From Gemmatimonadota bacterium (GTDB taxonomy: Bacteria > Gemmatimonadota > Gemmatimonadetes > Palauibacterales > Palauibacteraceae), in the NCBI GenBank assembly GCA_022825725.1, contig JAJDWE010000031.1, forward strand, positions 124,001-188,000: a stretch of 64,000 nucleotides of DNA, read 5' to 3'. The notes beneath the pieces were generated by a model, which saw only the letters and a program-made list of their open reading frames with translations, was not told the origin of the DNA and did no database searches. Every line of letters begins with the position of its first letter. The first letter of the stretch is position 1. The translations under genes were made by a program, and so were the position numbers. Positions 41,585-55,577 of this stretch are shown here, in pieces.

Positions 41585-42538
41585 ATGTTCACCCGACGCG
41601 ACTGGATCCGCTCCACCGCCGCCGCGGGCGCGGCCCTCTCCGTCAACCCCCGCCTCCTGCGCGCCTTCGCGAGCCAGGAGATGATCACGCGGCCCGTCCC
41701 TTCCACGGGCGAGGAGTTGCCGATCGTCGGCCTGGGGAGTTCCGCGACCTTCCAGCGCGTGGCGAGGGGCGACGATGTCACCCAGTTGGAAGAAGTCATG
41801 CAGGCGCTGGTCGATGGCGGCGGGTCGGTTTTCGACACGGCTCCCAGCTACGGCTCCTCTGAAGAGGTCGCGGGCGACATCTGCCAGAGACTCGGGATCT
41901 CCGATCGCGTCTTCTGGGCGACGAAGGTCAACGTGGCCGGACGCGGCGGCGGATCCGCGGACCCGGACGCGGCAAGGGCCCAGATCGAGCGCTCGTTCGA
42001 GTATTTCGGCGTCCCCGTCATCGACCTCATTCAGGTCCACAACCTGGGCGATCCCCCGGTGCAGGTGGGGATCCTCGAGGAGCTGAAGGCCGCCGGGCGC
42101 GTGCGGTACATCGGGATCACGAGCACGAGCGAGCGACGGTATCCGGTGCTGGCGCAGGTGATGCGGGACTACCCCCTCGACTTCATCGGCGTCGACTACG
42201 CGGTCGACGATCTGGGCGCGGCCGAGGAGATCCTGCCGCTCGCGGCGGAGCGGAAGATCGGCGTGCTCGTGTACGTGCCGTTCGGGCGCACCCGGCTCTG
42301 GTCGCGGGTGGAGGGCCGCGAGGTGCCGGAGTGGGCGAGCGAATTCGACGCCCACTCGTGGGCCCAGTTCTTCATCAAGTTCGCGGCCGCGCACCCCGCG
42401 GTGACCGTGGTAACGCCCGCGACGAGCCGTGCGGAACACATGGTGGACAACCTCGGCGCCGGGATGGGCCGGCTCCCCGACGAGGACCAGCAGCAACGCA
42501 TGATCGAGTTCGTGAACCAGCTCCCGGAAGCCGGCTGA
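41585..42538 (+). CDS. Tat-signal aldo/keto reductase family protein
   Basis: MFTRRDWIRSTAAAGAALS; ALVDGGGSVFDTAPSYGSSEEVAG; VIDLIQVHNLGDP; VRYIGITSTSERRY. Confidence 0.9.
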   Translation: MFTRRDWIRSTAAAGAALSVNPRLLRAFASQEMITRPVPSTGEELPIVGLGSSATFQRVARGDDVTQLEEVMQALVDGGGSVFDTAPSYGSSEEVAGDICQRLGISDRVFWATKVNVAGRGGGSADPDAARAQIERSFEYFGVPVIDLIQVHNLGDPPVQVGILEELKAAGRVRYIGITSTSERRYPVLAQVMRDYPLDFIGVDYAVDDLGAAEEILPLAAERKIGVLVYVPFGRTRLWSRVEGREVPEWASEFDAHSWAQFFIKFAAAHPAVTVVTPATSRAEHMVDNLGAGMGRLPDEDQQQRMIEFVNQLPEAG

Positions 42539-42566
42539 ACGACCGGTTCCGGAAGGCTTGAACGCT

Positions 42567-42607
42567 GGCCCGGGAGGACGTTCCCTCGGGAACGTGACCC
42601 CCGGGCC
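42567..42607. terminator. Nested hairpin between convergent genes (possible bidirectional terminator)
   Basis: GGCCCGGG...CCCGGGCC outer arms enclosing ACGTTCCC-TC-GGGAACGT. Confidence 0.45.
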
Positions 42608-42616
42608 TCCCGCCGT

Positions 42617-45600
42617 TCAGGAGACGAGTTCGACCGATTCGTCCGCCGGGTCCACCGGCGCCAGCCCCAGCCGCTCGAGTTCGCGGTTCACCGCCGCCAA
42701 CTCCACTCGCCACACGTCCTCGAGGCGGGTCGTGTAGCCCTCGAGTTCGGCCACCATGATTTCGAAAACTTCGTACATCCCGCTCCCGGGCCGGCCATCG
42801 CCGCGCTCCGACATCGAGAGCAGGTTCGCCAGCCGGTTGTTCACCCGAATCGGGAAGTTCAGCGGATCCTGGTTGCTGCGGTTCCGCACCTGGTAGATGT
42901 CCCCCTCCACCGCGGAAGCGGCCGTCCGCAGCGCGTCCGAGGCTTCCGCGAGCGCGGCGTCGTCCGACGCTTCGAGTCGGTCGTCGAGCTGCGACTTGAC
43001 GCGCCGGATGGCGATCACGGCCGAGTTGGCCTCGTGCACCCGTGCCCGGATCCGCATCCCGAACTCGAACTGCTCCGCCAGGTCCTCATCCGTCACATCC
43101 TCGATCCACGGATGCCGGGCGACCGCGACCTCCGTCGTTCGCACGTCGCCATCCGCGGTCAGCCGCACCGTGTACGTCCCCGGCGGCACGGCGGGCGACA
43201 TCGTGCGCACGCCCCACAGGATCATGCCGGGGAAGGTCGCGGCGGGCGCGGTCCGAAGGTCCCATTGCAACATGTTGAGCCCCGCTTCGGCCGGCATCGC
43301 GGGTCCGGCCCAGCGGTCGCGGGCCGGGGCCGGCTCCTCCTCGCCCTCCGCGGCCGTCGAATCTCCCTCCGCCGCGGGGTCCGGACGCGCGGCCGGCTCG
43401 TAGGTGCGCAGCACGGCTCCCGACGCGTCGATAATCTCGAGTCGGGCCTCGCCCGGCGCCTCGCGGAACCACCACGAGAGCGTCACGCCGTTGGCGGAGC
43501 GGTACGCGGTGGCCGGATCGAACAGGGCGACCGCCTCATCCGTCAGCCCGGGGCGGGCCTGCCGCAGCGGCGCCAGGTTGTCGAGCACCCAGAACCCGCG
43601 GCCGTGGCTCGCGATCGCCAGTTCGTTGTGCTCCACGATGACGTCCGACACCGGCAGATCCGGGAACCCCGGGTTCAACTCCTGCCAGTTCGTCCCGTCG
43701 TCGTACGACACGTACATGCCGTGCTGCGTCCCGGCGTACAGCAACCCTTCCCGGTTCGGGTCCTCGCGGACGGCGTGCACATAGGCGTCCTCCCGGATCC
43801 CGCCCACGATCTTCGTCCAGTTCGCTCCGTAGTCGTCCGTCTTCCAGATATAGGGCGAGAAGTCGTTGAGGAGCGGCTTCCGCACGGAGACATACGCGCG
43901 GCCCGCCTCGAACGCCGACGCGTCGATCTGGCTCACGCGGCCGAAGTCCGGCATGTCCGGCGGCGTCACGTCCGTCCACGTCGCGCCGCCGTCTCGCGTC
44001 ACGTGCACGAGGCCGTCGTCCGACCCCGCCCAGATCACGTCGATGTCCACCTTGCCCGGTCCGACCGAGAAGATCGTGGCGTAGACTTCGGGCCCGTTCA
44101 TGTCGCCGGTGATCGGTCCGCCGGAATGGCCCAGCGTCATCGGGTCGGCGCGCGTGAGGTCGCCGCTGATCGCCTCCCAGTCGTCACCCCCGTTCGTCGT
44201 CCTCCAGAGCCGGTTCGACGACGTGTAGAGGATGTTCGGGTCGAGGGGGGAGAAGATGATGGGGAACGTCCACTGCCAGCGTTCCACCATCTCGCTCGCC
44301 GGCTCGCCCGAGTAGAACCAGGGATAGGGATTCACCTCGCGTGACGTGCCGAGGCGCCGGTTGAAGCGGTCGAGGTATCGCCCGTTGTTCGTCCCGGAGA
44401 AGTAGACGTCGAGATCTTTGGGGTCCGGCGCGATGTAACCCGGTTCCCCGCCGCCCGCCCGGTACGCGACGTTCATCGATCCTTCGGTGACGCTGCGGGG
44501 CTCCCCGCCGCCGAAACCCGGCGCCTCGCCGAAGCCGAAGCGGTTCGCGTTCCAGGCGGATGGCAGGCAGAGCGTCGAGTTGTCCTGCTGCGAACCGCAG
44601 ACGTGGAAGGGCACGTGGGCCGTCGTCACGCCGTGATAGAACTGCGCGGTCGAAAACTCCTGATCCGTCCAGCGCTGCCCCGTCTCGAAGCTGACCGCCC
44701 CGCCCCCGTCGTTCGCCACGACGAGGTGCGCGGGATCCTCCGGGCTGATCCAGAGGTCGTGGAAGTCCCCGTGCGTTCCGTTGTTGATGACCTCGTACGT
44801 TTCGCCTCCATCCGTCGAGCGGAAGAACGAGGTGTTCTGCACGTACACGACATCGGGATCGTGGTGGTCGGCGAAGACGTGCGTGTAATAGAAGGCCCGC
44901 TGCCGAATGCGGCGCTCGTCGTTGACCAGCTCCCATGTGTCGCCGCCGTCGTCACTACGAAACAGCCCTCCGTCCGCGTGCTCGAACAGGGCGTACACGC
45001 GCCCCGAATTCGCGCTCGAGACCGCCAGCCCGATCTTCCCCACGACCCCGGACTCCGGCATGCCGGGGTTCCGGGTGATCTCCGTCCACGTGTCGCCCCC
45101 GTCGGTGCTCTTGAACATCCCGCTTCCGGGGCCGCCGGAGGACATCGTGTATTCCTTGCGGAAGGCCTCCCACAGCGCCACGTAGATCACGTCGGGGTTG
45201 TTCCGGTCGATCGCAATGTCGACCGCGCCCGTGCGCTCATCGCGAAAGAGGATGCGCTCCCACGTGTCGCCGCCATCCGTGCTCCGGAAGAGCCCCCGCT
45301 CTTCGCTCGGCACGCTGTATTTCCCGAACGACGCGACGTAGACGATGTTCGGATCCGTGGGATGGATCCGGATGTTTGCGATGGCGTCGGATTCGGAGAA
45401 CCCGACGTGCTCCCACGTCTCGCCCGCGTCCCGGCTCCGGTACACGCCGTCGCCCGGCATGATGTTGCCGCGGATGCAGGTTTCCCCCATGCCGATGAAG
45501 ATGAGATCCGGCTCGGTCTCGGAGACGGCGACCGCCCCGACCGAAGCCGAGGAGACCTTGAAATCGGTGACCGGGAACCAGTTCTCGCCCCCGTCGGTCG

Positions 45601-45859
45601 TCTTCCACAGTCCCCCGCCGGTGGCACCGAAATACGCCTCCTGCGGCCGCCCGACGACGCCGCTCGTGGCGATGGAACGCCCGCCGCGATCGGGTCCCAG
45701 GTTCCGCCAGCGGTATCCCGCGAGAAAGACGGAATCGAGCGTCACCGCGCCGGGGGCGACTTCCTGCGCCGCCAGCGGGCTCGAGTGGTCGGGACCGGCG
45801 AACGGGACGAACAGGGAAAGTGCCAGCAGTGAAGGGAACAGACGCGCGATGCGGTTCAT
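42617..45859 (-). CDS. Secreted VPS10/sortilin-like BNR-repeat beta-propeller protein
   Basis: Signal peptide; many GLFRSTDGGDTWERI / GGLWKTTDGGENWFPV repeats. Confidence 0.92.
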   Translation of the reverse strand: MNRIARLFPSLLALSLFVPFAGPDHSSPLAAQEVAPGAVTLDSVFLAGYRWRNLGPDRGGRSIATSGVVGRPQEAYFGATGGGLWKTTDGGENWFPVTDFKVSSASVGAVAVSETEPDLIFIGMGETCIRGNIMPGDGVYRSRDAGETWEHVGFSESDAIANIRIHPTDPNIVYVASFGKYSVPSEERGLFRSTDGGDTWERILFRDERTGAVDIAIDRNNPDVIYVALWEAFRKEYTMSSGGPGSGMFKSTDGGDTWTEITRNPGMPESGVVGKIGLAVSSANSGRVYALFEHADGGLFRSDDGGDTWELVNDERRIRQRAFYYTHVFADHHDPDVVYVQNTSFFRSTDGGETYEVINNGTHGDFHDLWISPEDPAHLVVANDGGGAVSFETGQRWTDQEFSTAQFYHGVTTAHVPFHVCGSQQDNSTLCLPSAWNANRFGFGEAPGFGGGEPRSVTEGSMNVAYRAGGGEPGYIAPDPKDLDVYFSGTNNGRYLDRFNRRLGTSREVNPYPWFYSGEPASEMVERWQWTFPIIFSPLDPNILYTSSNRLWRTTNGGDDWEAISGDLTRADPMTLGHSGGPITGDMNGPEVYATIFSVGPGKVDIDVIWAGSDDGLVHVTRDGGATWTDVTPPDMPDFGRVSQIDASAFEAGRAYVSVRKPLLNDFSPYIWKTDDYGANWTKIVGGIREDAYVHAVREDPNREGLLYAGTQHGMYVSYDDGTNWQELNPGFPDLPVSDVIVEHNELAIASHGRGFWVLDNLAPLRQARPGLTDEAVALFDPATAYRSANGVTLSWWFREAPGEARLEIIDASGAVLRTYEPAARPDPAAEGDSTAAEGEEEPAPARDRWAGPAMPAEAGLNMLQWDLRTAPAATFPGMILWGVRTMSPAVPPGTYTVRLTADGDVRTTEVAVARHPWIEDVTDEDLAEQFEFGMRIRARVHEANSAVIAIRRVKSQLDDRLEASDDAALAEASDALRTAASAVEGDIYQVRNRSNQDPLNFPIRVNNRLANLLSMSERGDGRPGSGMYEVFEIMVAELEGYTTRLEDVWRVELAAVNRELERLGLAPVDPADESVELVS

Positions 45860-45942
45860 GGCGTGGCTCCGGGCGTAGTCGACGATGACGGCTGATCGTC
45901 CGCCGAAGATACACCGCTGGAGGGACGGCGGAAGGCGGCCCC

Positions 45943-46353
45943 TCAACCTCCGTCGGAACCGCCGGAGGGTTTCTTCGGGGTTTCGGACGTCTCTTCGACG
46001 GATGTCTCTTCGGCGGGCGTCTCTTCGGCGGGCGTCTCTCCGGCGCCCCCGCACGTCACGACGATTTCCATCGGGGAGTAGATGCCGAGCGTGAGCGTCG
46101 AAACGAGCTGGTTCACGAAGGAGATCTTTGTTTCGACCATCGCCACGCCACCCTCGCCGCACCTCTCGCCGATCTCCACATGGTCGGGCGCCACGAGTCC
46201 GCCGATGTAACTGTCCGCCCACTTGTCTTCGACCTTGCGCGGCCCCGGGTCGATACCCTTCTTCACGACTGCGTGGTAGGACGCACAGCCCGTGAACAGC
46301 GACATGGCGACGATCGTTGCTACAAGGCGGCTCATTCCGGAGGTGCGACTCAT
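45943..46353 (-). CDS. Bor/Iss family lipoprotein with repetitive acidic C-terminus
   Basis: MSLFTGCASYH lipobox; CGEGGVAMVETKISFVNQLVSTLTLGIYSPMEIVVTC resembles Bor core; ETPAEETPAEETSVEET tail. Confidence 0.72.
   Translation of the reverse strand: MSRTSGMSRLVATIVAMSLFTGCASYHAVVKKGIDPGPRKVEDKWADSYIGGLVAPDHVEIGERCGEGGVAMVETKISFVNQLVSTLTLGIYSPMEIVVTCGGAGETPAEETPAEETSVEETSETPKKPSGGSDGG
45989..46045. repeat. 15-bp tandem repeat (about 4 copies) encoding the PAEET-like tail
   Basis: gtctcttcgacggat / gtctcttcggcgggc x2 / gtctctccggcg. Confidence 0.8.
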
Positions 46354-46423
46354 CTTGGCCGTGCCCTTTCCCCTGCGGTGCGAGTCATGCGCCCCTGCCG
46401 GGACTCACTCTATCGCGCTCCTC

Positions 46424-46480
46424 TTGTCTCCACATGGACGATCGAACGCTAGCGGAGGTTGTCTCCACATGGACGATCGA
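46424..46480. repeat. 22-bp perfect direct repeat TTGTCTCCACATGGACGATCGA, two copies at 35-bp period
   Basis: Copies at 46424-46445 and 46459-46480 read directly. Confidence 0.9.
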
Positions 46481-46527
46481 GGGGGCGCCGGGGTCACCAC
46501 AGCCCCGCGACCGACGTATCTTGCCGG

Positions 46528-47424
46528 ATGAACGCGTTGCGCGGCGGTGCGCGGAAGCTTGCGGAGGCCGTCTGGGGAGTCGGGCGGGGACGGGCGAAGG
46601 TCGGCTACCTCGGGCCTCCCGGAACGTTCAGCCAGCAGGCGGCGCTGACGTACGATCCGACGGCGCGTCACGTGCCGTTCGGGGACATCGCGAGCGTCGT
46701 GCAGGCGGTGGAGGTGGGGGACATCGACGAGGCGATCGTCCCGCTTGAGAACAGTACGGAAGGTCCCGTCACCCTGACGACCGACATCCTCGTCCACCAC
46801 ACGGACCTCCGGATCCGGCGTGAGGTCGTCCTTCCGATCCACCACTGTCTGCTGACGGAGGGCGATGTCGATTTCCACCAGGTAAGGGTCGTCTACTCCC
46901 ACCCGCAGGCGCTCGCCCAGTGCCGGGAATATCTGGCACGCCGGCTTCCGAGGGCGGAGGCCATCGCCTCGCTGAGCACCGTGCGGGCCGTGCAGGACAT
47001 GCAGATCCACGGGCGGGGGGCGGCGGCCATATCGAGCATGCGGGCGGCCGAGGTTCTCCGCGCCTTCGTGCGCGAAGGCCACATCGAGGACATCCCGGGG
47101 AACCGCACCCGGTTCGTCGTGCTGGCGCCCGAGGATCACGAGCCGACGGGGAAGGACAAGACCTCGATCTGCTTCGACTTCGAAGCCGACGGTCCGGGCA
47201 CGCTCTACCTGTCGCTCGGCGAGCTGGCGGAGCGGCGGATCAACATGTTGAAGATCGAATCGCGCCCCGCGAAGAGCAGCCTCGGACGGTACATCTTCCT
47301 CATCGATTTCGAAGGGCACCGCACGGACCGGTTCGTGGCGGAAGCGCTGGACCGAATCAGGGAGCGGGCGTCGTCCTTCAAGATCCTGGGTTCCTACCCG
47401 AAGGCGCCGACACCGGGAGCCTGA
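46528..47424 (+). CDS. pheA: Prephenate dehydratase
   Basis: KVGYLGPPGTFSQQAALTY; DEAIVPLENSTEGPVTLTTD; C-terminal ACT domain NMLKIESRPAKSSLGRYIFLIDFEGH. Confidence 0.94.
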   Translation: MNALRGGARKLAEAVWGVGRGRAKVGYLGPPGTFSQQAALTYDPTARHVPFGDIASVVQAVEVGDIDEAIVPLENSTEGPVTLTTDILVHHTDLRIRREVVLPIHHCLLTEGDVDFHQVRVVYSHPQALAQCREYLARRLPRAEAIASLSTVRAVQDMQIHGRGAAAISSMRAAEVLRAFVREGHIEDIPGNRTRFVVLAPEDHEPTGKDKTSICFDFEADGPGTLYLSLGELAERRINMLKIESRPAKSSLGRYIFLIDFEGHRTDRFVAEALDRIRERASSFKILGSYPKAPTPGA

Positions 47425-47437
47425 GAAACCGGGATCG

Positions 47438-48829
47438 TTATCCCGCGACCCTCGGCGGCGTTCCCAGTCGCGTCAGATTCGTCCCGAGGACGCCCTCCAC
47501 GGCGGCGGCCCGAGCCAGGAGTTCGAGATCCGTGCCGGAGGGTCCCATCAACTGCAGACCCACGGGCATGCCTTCTCCGTCCAGCCCGGCGGGAAGCGAG
47601 ATCGCGCACATGTCGAGCATGCTGGCGGGGCACGTGCCGGAGAGCATGGCGCGGTTGGCCTTCCGGTAGGCATCGAGTCGGGCGAGGGCCGCGAGGGGCG
47701 GCGGCGAGATCGGGAGCGTGGGCGCGGCGAGAAGATGGATCCGTTCCGCGTCGAGCCGGGCGTGGAGGTCGGACGAGAGTCGGCGGCGGTGCTGGTGAGC
47801 AGCGATATACTCGAGCGCCGGCACCCCGCCCGCCGCTTCCAGCCGCGTTCCGATGATGGGATCGAGCAGTGGGATCCAGTCGGGCAACTCGCGCTGGAGG
47901 AACTCCACGAACTCGGGTTGGACGATAGGTCCGGTGAGGTAGCGTTCCGCCGCTTCGTCCAACTCCGGAGCCTCGATTTCGAGCACGTCCGCGCCGGCGG
48001 CGCGAAGCTCCTCCAGCGCACCCTCGACCACTGCCACGGTCGCGGAGTCCGCATCCGTCCACAGACGGGAAGCGGGAACCCCGATCCTCAGCCCCGGAAC
48101 CCCTTCCGGGCCCGGGTCGTCCGGCGCGTCGCCGGTGCGCGCGAGCGGGTCGATGGCACGGAAGGCGTAGCGCAGGTCCTCCACGGTGTGGGCGAGCATC
48201 CCCACGGTGTCGAGCGATGGGCTGAGGGGGACGACGCCGGTCGTCGGCCAACGGCCGGTGGTGGGGCGGAGGCCCACGACGCCGGTCGCCGACGCGGGGA
48301 TGCGGATCGAACCCCCCGTGTCCGTGCCGAGGGCGATCCGGGCCGAACCTTCCCACAGACTCACCCCGGCGCCCGCGGAGGACCCTCCGGGGGCCCGGTG
48401 ATCGACCGGATCCCACGGGTTCACGGGCGTCCCCGTGTTGGGGTTCAGCCCGACTCCGCCGAAGGCGAACTCGACGGTGTGCGTCTTGCCGGTGAAGATC
48501 GCGCCCAGCCGCCGCAGCGACGCCACGAGGAACCCTTCGGGCCAAGGGGGGAGGGCCCGCTTCGTGCCGGCGTACAGCGGGTATCCGTCGAGGGCATAGA
48601 GATCCTTGACGGATACCGTGACGCCGGCGAGGGGGCCCGGATCGTCGCCGAGGGAGGCCGCGTCATCGATGGCGTCGGCCTGCCGCCGCAGCCTCGCGGC
48701 GTCGAAGGCAATGTACGCGTCCAGATCGCTGGCCTCATGGCGGCGGATCGCGGCATCCGCCTCGCCCCGCGCCCCCCCGCGGCCGCGTCGGACATCGGCC
48801 GCGACTCGCCGGAGAGGCGCACGCGCCAT
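47438..48829 (-). CDS. Amidase signature family protein
   Basis: GVTVSVKDLYALDGYPLYAGT; PGGSSAGAGVSLWEGSARIALGTDTGGSIRIPASATGVVGLRPT. Confidence 0.92.
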   Translation of the reverse strand: MARAPLRRVAADVRRGRGGARGEADAAIRRHEASDLDAYIAFDAARLRRQADAIDDAASLGDDPGPLAGVTVSVKDLYALDGYPLYAGTKRALPPWPEGFLVASLRRLGAIFTGKTHTVEFAFGGVGLNPNTGTPVNPWDPVDHRAPGGSSAGAGVSLWEGSARIALGTDTGGSIRIPASATGVVGLRPTTGRWPTTGVVPLSPSLDTVGMLAHTVEDLRYAFRAIDPLARTGDAPDDPGPEGVPGLRIGVPASRLWTDADSATVAVVEGALEELRAAGADVLEIEAPELDEAAERYLTGPIVQPEFVEFLQRELPDWIPLLDPIIGTRLEAAGGVPALEYIAAHQHRRRLSSDLHARLDAERIHLLAAPTLPISPPPLAALARLDAYRKANRAMLSGTCPASMLDMCAISLPAGLDGEGMPVGLQLMGPSGTDLELLARAAAVEGVLGTNLTRLGTPPRVAG

Positions 48830-48833
48830 CGCG

Positions 48834-49799
48834 TTACGGACGGTACTTCATGCTGGCTACGACGGCCCAGTATCCCAGGCGAGAGAAATCCAGCGTGGAG
48901 ACGAAAGGCGTCACGCCGTCCGCGTGTACCGGGACGTGGCTGCGGATCGTCGTCCACTGCGCGTCCACGCTCACGTCGGGCGTCTGCACCCACCGGCCCT
49001 TGAGACCGATGGAGACCTGGTCGGAGAGGGCGTAGTCCACCCCGGCCAGGAGCTGGAACCCCAGTCCGACCTTGGACACATCCGTCGTCAACTCGCTGAC
49101 GGTTCCCGCCGCGGCGCGCTGCCAATCGGGCGAGGCGCCGGGATCGGCGCGCGAACCCCCGAATACTTCCAGATAACCCTCCGCGATCGACTTGCGGGCA
49201 AAGCCCAGGTAATAGCGATAGGCGACTTGGGAGAGTCCCCCGCCAACCCCGAGATAGGGCGTCAGGCGGCCCCCGGTCGGTACGGACCAGGTGAGGTTGG
49301 CGAAGAACTGACGGCCTCTGAACTCCGAGATGTCCGCCCACGGCGGCCGCTCGGGGCTCCATTCCGTCTCCTTGCCCGTGATCGCGGCGCCTGCCTGCGT
49401 GCCCAGCGTCAGGAGCGTGTTATGGACGACCTGGTGCCGCTGGAGCGCTTCCACCTCGATGCTGAGCGGCCCCAGCCCGTATCCGACAGCGAAGCTGCCG
49501 GCCAGTCCCATCTCCGGGTTGAACGAGTACAGGCCTCCCAGTTCGGTGCCCGCGAGGCAGCCCGCATCCCGGGGCGCGTCGGCGAGGCTGGGGTAGAGCA
49601 GCCGGTCGCAACGGGTGGGGCTGTTGGGTCCGGACAGCGCCGCCTCGGTACCGGCGCCCTGCGCGAACCCCACGTCCGTCGAGAGGTAGAGCCCGCGCGA
49701 ACCCTGCGCGGAAAGGGTCGAGGCCCCGGCGAGCATCGCCGCGGCCAGGAAGGTCCCGGCCGCGAAGATCCGCCGCCGGCTTGATCTTGAATACCGCAT
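48834..49799 (-). CDS. Outer membrane beta-barrel protein
   Basis: Signal peptide ending LSAQ; alternating strands; GGRLTPYLGVGGGLSQVAYRYY; terminal aromatic-type strand YWAVVASMKYRP. Confidence 0.72.
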   Translation of the reverse strand: MRYSRSSRRRIFAAGTFLAAAMLAGASTLSAQGSRGLYLSTDVGFAQGAGTEAALSGPNSPTRCDRLLYPSLADAPRDAGCLAGTELGGLYSFNPEMGLAGSFAVGYGLGPLSIEVEALQRHQVVHNTLLTLGTQAGAAITGKETEWSPERPPWADISEFRGRQFFANLTWSVPTGGRLTPYLGVGGGLSQVAYRYYLGFARKSIAEGYLEVFGGSRADPGASPDWQRAAAGTVSELTTDVSKVGLGFQLLAGVDYALSDQVSIGLKGRWVQTPDVSVDAQWTTIRSHVPVHADGVTPFVSTLDFSRLGYWAVVASMKYRP

Positions 49800-49875
49800 G
49801 ATCGTTCCTGCTCTCATATGGAGTTTGTCGCTGCTTCCAGAGGGAGGCAGCGGAAATGGCCCACCTTACGAATAG

Positions 49876-49913
49876 AAAACATGCGGCATGTGGAAGGAGG
49901 GTGCCACATTGCC
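49876..49913 (-). terminator. Putative terminator downstream of the metH/hmt-metF operon
   Basis: Minus strand GGCAATGTGG-caccctcctt-CCACATGCC followed by gcatGTTTTC. Confidence 0.5.
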
Positions 49914-49924
49914 GAGACACCGCA

Positions 49925-51765
49925 CTAGAGTTCCTCGAGCACCGCAGCAGCCCGATCAACCTCGTTTCCGGGCGTGCTGACGAGTGCGCCCGCCACATGG
50001 GGCCGGATCGCATTCAGCACCTCGCGAGCCACGTCGACCCCCTCCCGGTCGGCCGCTTCGGCCCCGCCGTCCTGCGCCCGCGCCATTCGCTCCAGCACCT
50101 CGGACGGCACGTCGACGCCCGGCACCTCGTGCGCCAGGAACTCCGCGTTCTCCAGCGACAGCGGGGGCCAGAGACCGACGAGAAGCGGCACGCCGAAGCC
50201 CTCGATCTCGCGTACGAAGGCGAGAAATTTCTCCGGGTCGAAGATGGGCTGCGTGACGGCGAAGTCCGCGCCCGCCTCGGCCTTCCAGGCAAAGCGCCGG
50301 ATCTCTTCCTCCGGGTCGACGGCGCCGGGGTTCACGGCGACGCCCTTCACGAACGAGGTGGGGGCCCCGATCGAACTCCCGCCCGGATCGAGACCGAGGT
50401 TGAGCTGCCGGACGATGTTCGTGAGTCCGATGCTGTCGATGTCGTACACGCCGCCCGTGTCGTAGGGGCCGCCGCGCGGGGGATCGCCGGTGATGAGAAA
50501 GACGTTGCGGAGGCCTGCCGCGGCGGCACCGAGGAGGTCGCTCAGCATGCCGAGCATGTTGCGATCGCGGCAACTGTAGTGCGGGACCGTCTCCATGCCG
50601 AGTTCGCGCTCGACGACGATCGCGGCGGGAAGCGAGGCGATGCGGCTCCGGTGGGCGGGGCCATCGACGATGTGGACGGTGTGCACGCCGGCGTCGCGGA
50701 GCCGGGCGGCTCCCGCCACCAGTTCGCCCGGGTCCCACCCGTGCGGTGGCGTCAACTCCGCCGCCCCGACGAACTCGGCGCGCACGAGGCGGCGTCCGAG
50801 TGCCGAGCGGTCTGCGAGCGGAGGTGGCTCCGCCGCTTCGCGGCCCCCCGCGTCGCTCGGGGAGGAGACGGATACGCGAGCCGGCCCGGGGCCGTCGGTC
50901 CCGAGCAGCGTCGCCGTCAGTCGCGTGTGTTCGGGCGACGTGCCACAGCACCCTCCCACGAAGCGGGCTCCCGTCTCCACCATGCGCCGGGCGTAGCGGG
51001 CCATGTATTCGGGACTCGCGAGATAGATCTTCCGGTCCCCGATGTCGCGCGGCAGCCCCGCGTTGGGCGACGCGGACACCGGCCGCGATGTCGCCGCCAC
51101 CATCCGCTCCACGCCCAACAACATCGAGGAGGGGCCGACCGAACAGTTGAGGCCGATAACGTCCGCCCCCGCCCCCTCCAGCGCCGCCGCCGCGGCTTCG
51201 ATCGTGGAACCGTACTCCGTGTGGCCCGCGTCTCCGAAGGTCATCTGCGCGAATACCGGCGCATCCCCGGCGACCCTCCGCACCGCCCGCACGGCCTGCA
51301 GCAGTTCGTCGAGATCGGAGAACGTCTCGAGCATGAAGCCGTCGACGCCGCCTTCCGCGAGCCCCGCGACCTGTCTTCCGAAGAGGTCGGCCGCCTCATC
51401 CACCGACGTGGGGCCCCAGGGTTCGATACGGATGCCGAGCGGGCCGATCGCCCCGAGCACTTCGGCGCGCCCCCCGGCGGCCTGCCGGGCCAGGTGCGCG
51501 GCCGTCACGTTGATCTCGTGCACGGACGGCTCGAGGCCGAACGGTTCGAGTTTGACGGGGTTCGCGCCGAAGGTGTTCGTCTCGATGAGTTGCGCCCCGG
51601 CCCGCACGTAGTCGGCGTGGACGCCAAGGACGAGGTCGGGCTCCGAGAGGTTCAGTTCGTCGTAACACTGGTTCACGAAGACGCCGCTCTCGTAGAGCAC
51701 CGTCCCCATCGCGCCATCGATCAGGTGGACCCCGTCTCCCTCGATCCACTCCCGCAGCCGGGCGC

Positions 51766-51769
<4 letters not shown>
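49925..51769 (-). CDS. Bifunctional homocysteine S-methyltransferase / methylenetetrahydrofolate reductase
   Basis: N-term [14 protein letters not shown]...[11 protein letters not shown]...[14 protein letters not shown]-term [21 protein letters not shown]...[27 protein letters not shown] overlap with metH. Confidence 0.92.
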
Positions 51770-55527
<3,758 letters not shown>

Positions 55528-55539
55528 GACGTTCACCCC

Positions 55540-55577
55540 AAAAAAAAGCCCGGTCGCCAAAGAATCGCGCCCGGGGC
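55540..55577 (-). terminator. Intrinsic terminator in the metH leader
   Basis: Minus strand GCCCCGGGCGCGATTCTTTGGCGACCGGGC then U8, directly before SD GGGGTGA. Confidence 0.7.

Noticed and set aside
46424-46480. CRISPR array
   Set aside because: Only two repeat copies with a 13-bp gap and no cas genes; not a CRISPR.
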